Shown: positions 55,773-64,000 of the stretch, one piece after another | Position numbering within the stretch: the stretch's first letter is position 1 | How the letters are laid out: every line of letters begins with the position of its first letter | Assembly: GCA_022606425.2 (NCBI GenBank) | Contig: JAHDVF020000883.1 | Span: 2,046,001 to 2,110,000 of the forward strand | Length of the DNA stretch: 64,000 nucleotides | Direction: 5' to 3' | From: Lepidostoma basale | Taxonomy: Eukaryota > Arthropoda > Insecta > Trichoptera > Lepidostomatidae | The notes under the pieces: model-generated | What the model was told of the DNA's origin: nothing | Databases searched by the model: none | The model's input: only the letters and a program-made list of their open reading frames with translations | Program-made: the position numbers and the translations under genes

Positions 55773-57790
55773 TATTGATTTGTCTTAATTTTATTTATTT
55801 TAGTATTATAAAGAGAACATACCATAAATTTATGATAATTATTAATGACTATCTGTAACTTTTACGTATGATTTTTCTCCATTCCAAGTCTTCTACATAA
55901 GTGAATAATTTTCGAGATATTGTGACTGGAATTCATTTCTGTACCGTGCCGGATTGATGCCCACATTTTAAATTTTATTGCACACGTAAGAGCGGTATAT
56001 AATTTTGGAATAAAATCATCTTAGCTATGTAGTCATAAGCAAACTCTCATCTTACCTTTCAGCGTGTTGTTTATTCAAGTTCCCTTTGATGTTATGATAT
56101 GAATCAATGTAAAAGTTAAACTTAATGCGTTAAGATGTAAGCCGTGATCGATCTCTGTTTACGATCTTGTTAGTTTTTTTACGATGTGTGCCTCTGTGCT
56201 GGCTCAAGATGAAGATGAAATATTCCCATTTAATTGAAGTATCATTGAATTTTAAAAGTAAGATTTGTCACAATTTAACAACTTAACGTGCCCATTATAA
56301 GCAATAAAACACGCCTTACTACTTGATTTTATTGCCGGCAGTTCAGGCGACTCGATAAACTATTCACTCGGAACGATAGCTAAAACTAACAATAAAGTCG
56401 AAACATATTTAATTTACAGTCGGCTGGAACAAGCCATGAATCCGTAAATCAACATTTTTTTAAATACGTGAAATATACACACGAGACCATCTCACGCAAG
56501 TTCAATCAACCTTCAGAGATTGATTGGTATGTTGTGTTGAGACAGTTTTTTACGAGGTCTTCTGCGTTTTATATCTCCTTTCCGGTTACATAGCCCAAAT
56601 GAGCTCTCCTTGGGATGATAATATGAACGTGCCGAATGAGATGGGTCGTAAAGAAAGGTGATTGATTCGAAATGATCGACAAACTGGTTTAGATCGATCA
56701 ATCGACAGGTTGCCTAATATATGGTAACATCATTTGCATATCTCCTCTCGGACGGCGGGGCAGGTGTATAATCTAGATTCTAAATCATTTCGGGTGAGTG
56801 TTTCTAGTAAAATCGTAAATCGTGGTGCTCAGTTATTACTGAAGGTATTTTAAGTACTACCCGTGGAAGTTATTCGACGCGCGTTAAAATAACTTTTCGC
56901 TTTTGGTAGATTATAAATTTGTAGTAGCCGCAATAATCACGTCGGCTTAATTATACATACGATGAGCTTATTTCAACAACATAAGTCAAATAATTACAAC
57001 TAGGTTTAATTGTTAATAAATTGGTGCTGTAATCTCGAGTCAAATTACTGCTCTTGAGTAGACGTTCTGGGCAGCGCACTTCGTGTAGAGAATCCATAAT
57101 AAATTCTGATCTAGTCTCGTTAAATCTATCGATTACTGTTAACGTTATCATGCTTCCATATCTATAAATATTTTCTCTAATAGTCTTTGAATTCAACTTC
57201 TCGTAATAGCCAGGGCACATACCGAAATGTTCTCGTATAATCTATAGGCAACTCGTATAATTTATACAAGAAAAAACAATAGCGACTTTCCCACGAGTTC
57301 AAATCACCACTGTTGATTCAAATGGCTTCTTAAGTTTTGTGCTTCCTGCTACATGCTTATACATGTATTAATATTTCTCATTACATTTTAATGGAAAAAA
57401 ACTCATATGCATGAAAATTTTATTTTTGCAAATAATTTGTGTTACATTGAGTAACTTATAAGCATACTCATTTAACTCAAAAACGTACTAAATTTACTTG
57501 AGGTATTATTATATTAGTAAACATTGTAAACATAGTAAACATTGGATTGGTCAGACACTAAACAAAAGCAACTATTGTAGATATTTTGTATGTGAATTTA
57601 GAGTTGTCTAATAAAATGAAAATAGTTATTTTAACCAAAGGCCACCATTTTTAACCTAAGTTTCCTGGCCATGAATATCTGCATTTCCAAAGTTTCAACT
57701 GTAGGTCATAAAAACTTAAACCTGATATACATCAAACCCTATAAATACTATTTTTGTAAGTATCATAATAGAAAATAACAATTGTGAAAT
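55773..57790. other. Low-repeat block 56040-57300
   Basis: No transposon recognised over more than 1.2 kb. Scattered short frames (56513-56701, 56951-57220) lack domains. Candidate conserved non-coding DNA. 57300-57790 is AT-rich. Confidence 0.4.
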
Positions 57791-57794
57791 AATA

Positions 57795-58085
57795 TATGAG
57801 ATAAAGGTCCTACCGATCCATTACTGAAAAAACTCTCCGAGATCGAGTCCGTAGAGTGAAAATAAGTAAAACTTGTAAAATTTAGGATATTGTTCGATGG
57901 AGTAGACAAAGAAAAAGATACTTGAGGGACCATATAGACAGAATAGATAATGAAAGGCTGGCACCTCTTGGACACCGTTCACTTGGAAGACAACCTTAAA
58001 GAAAAAGGGACAGTTGGAGCTCATCATCTCAGGATATAATTTTTGTGTCACAGATCGGTATATTCAAATAATTAGAAGAAGAAGA
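57795..58085 (+). mobile_element. LINE family A fragment, decayed
   Basis: CTCTCCGAGATCGAGTCCGT (KTLRDRVR-like), GATATTGTTCGATGGAGTAG (DIVRWSR), GACCATATAGACAGAATAG (DHIDRI) and an AGAAGAAGAAGAA tail at 58075-58087. Several stops. Confidence 0.8.
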
Positions 58086-58500
58086 ACTGTCGAAGCAAAC
58101 CTTTTGTCTAATGAATCTGAAAAAGCGATGTTTTCTCTGAATACTACTAATTACTCGACATTAGAGGCATTAAAACAATAAACTTCTAGAACACAATAGA
58201 TGGACGTCACGTGAACTGTAATGAAATGAAAATCTAAAGTGCGACGTCAATTTCTATTGTTGTCTCCCTTCCGTCTGTGTATTAGTGTTGACGGTATAAC
58301 ATCACACATCTGTGTGCGTGTTTGTGGAGGTGTACTTTGAACTTTACGAGAATATCTGAAATCTAATAGTGAACGTGAAAAGGTGTGGGAAAATCTGAAC
58401 TATATCAACTAAAATGGTAGAGATAAAACTAGTTTCCATAATATCTTGGGAACAGATTAAAGTGGTTTTTAATTTTTATTCACGTATACAATATTCATAA
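58086..58500. other. Non-coding, nothing recognised
   Basis: Mixed composition. Contains CACATCTGTGTGCGTGTTTG near 58304. No gene or repeat identified. Confidence 0.35.
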
Positions 58501-59040
58501 AAGAAGGATGTATGTTTTAATTTATATGTTTCATATTTTAAACTCATGCTTCTTAAAGTTATTTTAATCCATATTAAAGAAGGATGTTTGTTTCAATTTA
58601 TATGTTTCATATTTTAAACTAAGTAGCAGAAATGCGAACCCTACGCTCTATCGCAGGCAAAACCCTCAGATATCGGATCAGAAATGAAACGATAAGGTCT
58701 GTCTGTAGTGTTGAAGACATAGTAAGATGGGGAAGAATCAGAAGGCACTTTTGTAGAGACCATGTGGACCGCATGGAGAATACAACAATTGCAAAAATTG
58801 GTAAAGATGAAAACCCAAGCAGCAAGAGATTACCAGAAAGGCCGCCAAAGAGAGATGGCTGGACATCATCATCCCAGGACAGCCCACCGTCTCAAATAAG
58901 TCATTTGACCTAAACTAAGAGGAAGAAGAATAATATTTTAAACTCATGTAGAAAAGAGATTATAATCCATATTAAAAGAAGGATGGATGTTTTAATTTAT
59001 ATGTTTCATATTTTAAACTCATGATGTTTCCTATTTTAAA
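58501..59040 (+). repeat. Minisatellite, ~76-bp unit, split by a LINE
   Basis: Unit starts AAGAAGGATG at 58501, 58577 and 58976, with shared TTTATATGTTTCATATTTTA and AACTCATG. Removing the 312-bp LINE at 58621 plus its 12-bp target duplication leaves spacings of 76 and 75 bp, so three units were present before insertion; the third is partial. Confidence 0.85.
58621..58932 (+). mobile_element. LINE family A copy inside the minisatellite
   Basis: An 93-codon frame from ATG 58632: MRTLRSIAGKTLRYRIRNET, IRSVCSVEDIVRWGRIRRHF, CRDHVDRMENT and RLPERPPKR. Tail GAGGAAGAAGAATA. The 12-bp duplication ATATTTTAAACT lies at 58609-58620 and 58933-58944. Confidence 0.9.
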
Positions 59041-59095
59041 CCCCTTTTATAAATTTAACTAGAAACAACTACAAACAGGCAGTATGTGTAAAGCC

Positions 59096-59126
59096 CTGAA
59101 GAAGCTCGCCTAGAGCGAAACCGGTA
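59096..59126 (+). ncRNA. Best-preserved hammerhead-like motif in the window
   Basis: GCC (stem I), CUGAAGA, A, stem II GCUC with loop GCCUA and GAGC, GAAAC, palindrome ACCGGU, then A as the cleavage-site base, then GGC (stem I). Stem I is 3 bp, stem II a perfect 4 bp and every catalytic-core base is present. It lies in a repeat remnant of about 59060-59190. Monomer folding would be weak because stem III is the 6-nt palindrome, as in dimeric Penelope-type hammerheads. Confidence 0.72.
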
Positions 59127-59204
59127 GGCCCTCCTCCTCACAAATAAAGTGGTTGTATACCAAGAACAAAAAGTGTTTAATTAAGTGTTAAATCTTAAGT
59201 TTAT

Positions 59205-59420
59205 CTGTATACCATGTCTTTCTCGACAAATTTTTCGTAGATCGTTGCAGTTTCCATCTTCAGGGTAGTTCTCACTCTCATACTGCCTCATATTGGCAGA
59301 AGGAATGAGGCATTCATTATCCATCACAAGTATACAACTACTCTGAAAATGGAGAATGCAACGATCTCTAAAACGTCGGTCGAGGAAGAAAAAATTCGCA
59401 GATATATCCATGATCTACAA
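59205..59420. repeat. Fold-back repeat with hammerhead-like pair
   Basis: The left arm GTAGATCGTTGCAGTTTCCA then TCTTCAGGGTAGTT mirrors the right arm AACTACTCTGAAAATGGAGA then ATGCAACGATCTC. A minus-strand motif at 59225-59263 reads CUGAAGA, U, GGA...UCU, C, GAAA, AAUUUGUC. The plus partner near 59350 has an altered core (CUGAAAA). Confidence 0.65.
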
Positions 59421-59938
59421 ACCGTGAAAATTTACTCGCATAATTTTATTTTTAATTATTTGATTTATATATTTGTTTTGTTTCAAAGATTTACTGCATT
59501 CATTAATGTGAAGGGGCGTCGCATATTTCTTTTTTCGATTTAGCTAATAGAAAGTCACCGATGGCCGCCCTGAACCAAGCAATCGGTAACCTGTGCGAAA
59601 ATTTGATTCGCAAACCAGTTATCACAAGAAGCTCTGGTGTTATGTTCACACGATCTCCCGTCTCGGTCTACTTTCTTTACCTTCACCTTATGATGTTTCT
59701 TGTAATTATAAGGATCGAGTCACTGAAGCGGTAAAGTTATAATTCTTGCGGCCACCCCTATGTGAAGTGAACGGTACTTGACTTTCGTGTGAACTTAGGG
59801 CCCGTCTTCTTCTTGGTAGGGTTCGAATAGAATTTAAGTGTCTTGTTTACATTATAGGTAAATATAAAATTATATATCGTGGGTTAAAACATGTCTTCCA
59901 TTGTTGTAAATAATTATTTATTTAAATTTTTAATTGTA
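59421..59938. other. Non-coding; low-repeat patch 59540-59810
   Basis: No gene or transposon recognised. Confidence 0.35.
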
Positions 59939-59939
59939 T

Positions 59940-60255
59940 CTCAATAGAGACGAAGAAACAAACTGGAAACTGAATATGGATGATCAAGGTGTTTACAGGA
60001 CTTATGACCTGTCATTGGTTGGGTTAAGCGCACGCTTTATGTAATTACAACATTCCCCATTCCACCATTGTTATTATGATCATGTATGATACATTTTTGG
60101 AAGTTGTATATATACTCCAAATTCATACATATCTTCACGTGGCAGTTCCATTTAGCCATCTATGTAGATTTGATTGTACTAATTAATTTTTTAGATTAAT
60201 CTATACAATCCATCCACTAACGCCATCTATGAAGAATGATTGTTTAGCATTTAGC
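59940..60255. repeat. Unclassified dispersed repeat, copy 2
   Basis: Partner of 53286-53552, same orientation. The central ~45 bp starting at ACAGGACTTATGACCTGTCA is nearly identical between the copies; flanks diverge by small indels. This copy is about 50 bp longer because of an extra AT-rich segment near 60170-60205. Confidence 0.75.
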
Positions 60256-60855
60256 AAACTACTTTATTAACACAATGCGAAGAGGCTACCGCCTCCTAGT
60301 GCACTGTTAGAAGTCGCCTGGAGTATCCACTCCTATTTTATACGCCAAATAATTGACCAGAATATTTACAAATATTTGTGAAATGTATACTTGAAAATCC
60401 AGGATTCGTATACAGATATAAGTATACATTTCACAAATAATTATTTATTTTTCAATATAATGCAGAGGACAGACCAAGATGGAGATCTTCGTGCTAGACT
60501 ACGATTCACAACAAAAAGACAACGCTGCAGATAGAGAAGACAGGAAGGATCATTGTGTAACAGTGGTTTGTACAATGCCAACACCTTTCCTTGCTCTATA
60601 TGCTCCAGAGTTCAGAGTTTAAAAATGAAATCGTTAGCCCTATGACCAGTGATATGCGTTAAGGACTGTCTTCCTCGGATACGAAGGACAATCTACAATA
60701 TAATTTTCCGACTGAACATTGAATTATTACTTAAATATTCTATAGATTTTATATACTTTAATATGAAGCATTTAATTTGTGACGAATCATTATTATAAAA
60801 AAAATAAAATAACAATTTTGTATTTTGTTTATACACCACTATATTTGTTTCAACG
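60256..60855. other. Non-coding; possible retroelement remnant
   Basis: An inverted repeat AAGTATACATTTCACAAATA (60420) against TATTTGTGAAATGTATACTT (60373) encloses about 27 bp. 60455-60700 is GC-richer and may be a decayed element, but no RT motif can be read. Confidence 0.35.
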
Positions 60856-60859
60856 AACC

Positions 60860-60891
60860 AACCGGTTTCGCTACCGCTGAAGCTTCGTCAG
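60860..60891 (-). ncRNA. Hammerhead-like motif, core intact
   Basis: Minus strand: CUGACGA, AGCUUCAGCGGUAGC with a short GCU/AGC stem, GAAAC, palindrome ACCGGU, then U. The CUGANGA and GAAA boxes are intact; stem II is only 3 bp. An element end shared with 830-850 lies at 61026-61042. Confidence 0.6.
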
Positions 60892-61215
60892 GGTTACAGA
60901 AACTCTCTAATTGATAGTTTAAAAATGTGTTCAAGTGGATTTCTTTAAATCCGACATACAATGCTTATAAAAAATAAATTAAAATCATACGGTAAACTAA
61001 TTTATTAAGTAAATAGTTCATTGTTTTGGCCGAAACACTATGATATTTTAACATTTTATAATAGTTAATGCAATAACTTTGTTTTATATCACATTTAAAT
61101 GTGATTTAAAATGGGATATAAAACAAAGATTTTGCATTAACAATTATAATTTAAATAATAATTAAATAAAACGATGTTTTTTAACTACTTCCACTTTTGT
61201 CTTTATTTAGACAGC

Positions 61216-61248
61216 GACCGGTTTCGCCAGACTCGCTGGCATCGACAG
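61216..61248 (-). ncRNA. Hammerhead-like motif (left arm)
   Basis: Identical to the right-arm motif: CUGUCGA, U, GCCAG, CGAGU, CUGGC, GAAACCGGUC, with 4-bp stem I (CAGU/GCUG including one wobble). The only departure in the strict core is A6 to U. Confidence 0.55.
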
Positions 61249-61267
61249 ACTGGTCATGTCGACCAGT

Positions 61268-61300
61268 CTGTCGATGCCAGCGAGTCTGGCGAAACCGGTC
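61268..61300 (+). ncRNA. Hammerhead-like motif (right arm)
   Basis: The exact mirror of 61216-61248. Because the arms are perfect complements, a full-length transcript could bury this motif in a 106-bp duplex. Confidence 0.55.
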
Positions 61301-61414
61301 GCTGTCTAAATAAAGACAAAAGTGGAAGTAGTTAAAAAACATCGTTTTATTTAATTATTATTTAAAATGAACTTCCATCAAGAGATTTCAGTAAAATCAT
61401 TTAATTATAATTTA

Positions 61415-62130
61415 TTAAGGTTTTTACTGAACGTTTTGTAGAATACTGTACGGACATTTCAAAAATAGCCACATGTATCTATATTTGAAATCGTAAAATT
61501 TACTATTTATCACATATGATTTCTTAATTATAAAGCAATGTGCTATTTTATAATATATGACTATTAATTATTTTTAATTATTTTCAATTCCAATCAGTAG
61601 GTAAACAATTTCATACGAACCACCATCAATCACTAGAAGCAATCGGCTATTTCAAAACGTGATTTTCATTGAAATGAGTTGCAATAATGTAACAGGAGGA
61701 TGTGTTGTCAGGAGTTGATCCCATATTAATAACACGAGACGCTAACCGGTTGGGGCGTTATGGGAAATGAGCATGGGTGTTTTCACGGGCTAAGGTCTAA
61801 CAAGTTCACCTTTATTGCGTAAGATATAATTCTTGAGAAGTTCACGCACCGCTGGGTGACTTCTGACTCCGGGGGGAGAAATGGTAATCACGCCGTGGAC
61901 ATGCGAGCACCTGGGGTCCGAAGAAATTGAAAAAATCCTATGGGAAAATATATAATGGTATGTCGATACTGTATAAGATTAGACTTTTAATGAATATGTG
62001 ATTGTATAATCAATGTATGCGCATTATGAATTAATGATTAGTTTTCTATAAATATGAAGCAATCTGATCTTAAATGTATTTCTATTTCTACGTTTTTTTT
62101 GTGAGGATTTTTGTAGAGTAACTTTACAAT
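61415..62130. other. Non-coding; low-repeat patch 61600-61960
   Basis: 61850-61920 is GC-rich (CTGACTCCGGGGGGAGAAAT). No gene or transposon recognised. Confidence 0.35.
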
Positions 62131-62135
62131 CGAAA

Positions 62136-62248
62136 AGAATCGAAAAGCAGATACAAATACTTCTACATATACTTATTTTAAATTAATAATCGAAGAATTA
62201 ATTTAAAATAAGTATATGTAGAAGTATTTGTATCTGCTTTTCGATTCT
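62136..62248. repeat. Perfect 52-bp hairpin
   Basis: Arms 62136-62187 and 62197-62248 are exact reverse complements with a 9-nt loop (AATCGAAGA). The left arm begins AGAATCGAAAAGCAGATACA. No hammerhead motif, no ORF, and no similarity seen to the fold-back families here. AATCGAAAAG is also repeated just left of the arm (62129). Confidence 0.95.
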
Positions 62249-62443
62249 GTTAAACAAGATTTTATATTAAATAGTTGTGACAATACTTTTCTCGTTCAAA
62301 GTTTATGTGAATGGCATACGTAGCCATAAGAATATAGTGTTTTATGGGTAGGTATATAACAGTATTGGATGGCGAAATATCTTCAGAGAAAAAAATATGT
62401 TCTAGATATATTATTATTGAAAATTTGTAACATTAATTTAATT

Positions 62444-62672
62444 ACGAATTTTTATGAATTAAATCACTGTTTTTCGACACGTTTCCTTTATCATCAGGAA
62501 AACGTTAAAAAACGATAAACACCGAACGATAAGTTTTTGAACGATGATGAAGGTGTAAGTCTTCGAAACATGTCGGAAAAAATAAACTCAAAAGTGGAAA
62601 AAACAGTGTTTTAATTCAAAAAAATTCGTCAGTATGGAATTCCACAGTGTTAACGCCTTAAGTTGATCAAAA
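62444..62672. mobile_element. Fold-back hammerhead element, GTGGAATT family, with 12-bp target duplication
   Basis: A 229-bp element flanked by ATTAATTTAATT at 62432-62443 and 62673-62684. It ends with TATGGAATTCCACAGTGTTA and ACGCCTTAAG, the inverse of the terminus at 48485. Left motif (62476-62497, minus) has CUGAUGA and GAAACGUGUC but lost stem II. Right motif (62541-62574, plus) keeps a perfect 4-bp stem II and GAAACAUGUC but has ACGAUGA. Confidence 0.88.
62541..62574 (+). ncRNA. Hammerhead-like motif with altered first core bases
   Basis: ACGAUGA, U, GAAG(G), UGUAAGU, CUUC, GAAACAUGUC. Stem II and stem III are good; C3 and U4 are changed to A and C. The left partner has the intact box, so the two arms have decayed in different places. 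Confidence 0.5.
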
Positions 62673-62689
62673 ATTAATTTAATTTAAAA

Positions 62690-63435
62690 ATCGATGATTT
62701 TATCTACTTGTTTTCAAAATACTTACGTGCAACATGAATCATGTGTGGCACTCAAATGTTTTTTATTGTTTATTGCATAGAATTTTAATTTCAAACATGG
62801 ATCTCCTAATACATTAATGTGATGTTTCAAAATATATGAAATTTAAGAAATTATCTTGAAGCAAGTCTGTTTTTTAACGCACGTGGTTACTTTTCATTTC
62901 ATGAAACCATTAAAAGATCTCACGTAAGATGAGAAAAATTGTTTACAATGTTTTTTAAGAGTACACAGGTTCAATAATACAAATCTGTTCGTAAATTTTC
63001 CCATGGAGCGTTTCAAGTTTGAGACAATATAACGTAATAGAGGAAACAAATCAGAAGCGATTTAACCGAATGGTTTACGATTGGTCATCAACAATTGAAA
63101 TAATGGCAATTTTCGTGTATGTGAATTACGGTGATGTCACACGCGGCGCGGGGGCGCAGTCCGATATGTTCCCCACACGGTTCGTAGTGCTGCGCGGTGA
63201 CCTTAAACCCATAAGACGCGTAATTTGTTTAATGCCTTTTTTCCTTCTTATTGTATATCGTGAGAAAGCACGCTCCGGTGAGCTCAGACGGAGAGCTAGG
63301 GGCGAGGGCACCTGCCACACATGTACGCGGCTAACTGGTTAATTTATACTGACCGCCTTTGTATCAAAAGCGTTTTGGCCATTGTCCTCGCCAACAAAAG
63401 GACATTACCGTGTGAGAAAACGTATCGTCTTGTAT
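62690..63435. other. Low-repeat block 62860-63420
   Basis: A 107-codon plus-strand frame (63019-63342) overlaps a minus-strand 64-codon frame and is followed by another frame entering the tandem repeat. No domain or splice signal convinces me. GC-rich around 63140-63200. Confidence 0.35.
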
Positions 63436-64000
63436 CGAAAATTTTGTACAAGAGCGTAAACTCGACTATGTGTTATAATAATCTTCATATTTTTTGCATT
63501 TGCCGAGTAGCCAGAAGAGAAGCAATATACTCCCATGTAGTTCTTCCTTATATAATCTCGCAATTACGGGAAAATTTCCGTCACAGATGCTTTGCGCGTA
63601 GGACTACAGAATTTCGAAAATTTTGTACAAGAGCGTAACTCGACTATATGTGTTAACAATCTTCGTATTTTTGAATTCGCCAAGTAGCCATATGAGAAGC
63701 ATTACATTTCCATGTAGTTCTTCCACATATAGTCTCGCAATTACGGAAAAAAATCGGTCACAGATGCTATGCGCGTAGGACTATAAATTTCGCGTTTTAA
63801 TTTCGAAAATTCGAAAATTTTGTACAAACCGTAAACTTGACTGCTATCATCTTCATACTATCCCTATTCGCGGGATAGCAATACAAGGCAACGAATTACC
63901 AAGTAATTCTTCCTCATATAATCTCGCAATTTCAGGAAAAAATCTTTCACAGATGTTTTGCAAACATAACCTTTGATTTTCTCATTTTATATAAGTGATC
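63436..64000 (+). repeat. Tandem repeat, ~179-197 bp unit, three units to the window edge
   Basis: CGAAAATTTTGTACAA recurs at 63436, 63615 and 63812. Shared landmarks in order are AGCGTAAACTCGACT, AGTAGCCA, CATGTAGTTCTTCC, ATAATCTCGCAATTACGG, CACAGATGCT and GCGCGTAGGACTA. Unit 3 is more diverged and unit 2 has an 18-bp insertion-like end. The array may continue beyond 64000. Confidence 0.88.

Larger units (their letters stand above)
61154..61402. mobile_element. Perfect fold-back hammerhead element with 12-bp target duplication
   Basis: The arms 61150-61255 and 61261-61366 are a perfect 106-bp inverted repeat around the 5-nt loop ATGTC. The right arm is followed by the family end TTCCATCAAGAGATTTCAGT and AAAATCATTT. 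Flanked by AATTATAATTTA at 61142-61153 and 61403-61414; the last bases of the duplication happen to extend the arm. Absence of any arm mismatch suggests a recent insertion. No ORF. Confidence 0.92.

Noticed and set aside
60455..60700. Possible jockey-like retroelement remnant
   Set aside because: No RT or nucleic-acid-binding motif can be read in any frame, so I only note it as a GC-richer stretch.
63019..63638. Two successive 105-107 codon plus-strand frames
   Set aside because: The second runs into a tandem repeat and a minus-strand frame overlaps the first; no protein family recognised.
1..64000. CRISPR array, bacterial operons, riboswitches
   Set aside because: No regularly spaced short repeats, no polycistronic coding, and a spliced exon plus SINEs and LINEs show eukaryotic nuclear DNA.

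Overview
The window is AT-rich eukaryotic DNA with no operons, no dense coding, many decayed retrotransposons and one recognisable spliced exon. The transposon mix suggests an arthropod, most likely an insect and possibly a moth or butterfly. It includes (AAG)n-tailed LINEs whose reverse-transcriptase C-termini look like those of insect RTE-type elements, a tRNA-derived SINE, and Penelope-like repeats with hammerhead motifs. The species cannot be fixed from the sequence alone.

Genes. The only well-supported host coding sequence is a 166-bp minus-strand exon at 49928-50093. It encodes two C2H2 zinc fingers and has a good acceptor and donor. The rest reads as intron or intergenic DNA of what is probably a long transcription-factor locus. 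Around the exon (about 50100-50830), and in blocks near 3440-3790, 10690-11130, 13140-13560, 14580-15770, 18300-18950, 36380-37060, 37540-39900, 42780-43180, 53660-53960, 56040-57300 and 62860-63420, the sequence is less repetitive and less AT-rich. These blocks are candidates for conserved non-coding elements, but I could not align them to anything.

Transposons. (1) 5'-truncated non-LTR retrotransposon copies fall into several families (here A-H and J). Families A, B, D, E, F and G end in AAG-rich tails and family C in (GTTA)n or (GTT)n. Many copies have 9-14 bp target-site duplications. (2) A tRNA-derived SINE has at least seven copies. Two are split by LINE insertions and three lie in a row at 11335-12880. 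(3) Fold-back repeats carry paired, outward-facing hammerhead-ribozyme-like motifs of the minimal, extra-U type known from Penelope-like elements. Four have clear structure and three of those have 11-14 bp target duplications. (4) Other items are a 395-bp element that shares a LINE tail, an unclassified dispersed repeat (53286 and 59940), a 76-bp minisatellite split by a LINE (58501-59040), a perfect 52-bp hairpin (62136-62248) and a roughly 180-197 bp tandem repeat running to the window edge (63436-64000).

Nesting gives a relative history. Fold-back and SINE copies are repeatedly interrupted by LINE fragments, so they are older than those insertions. The fold-backs at 42502 and 61154, with near-perfect or perfect arms, look young. 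All calls were made by reading the sequence; no database search or folding program was run.
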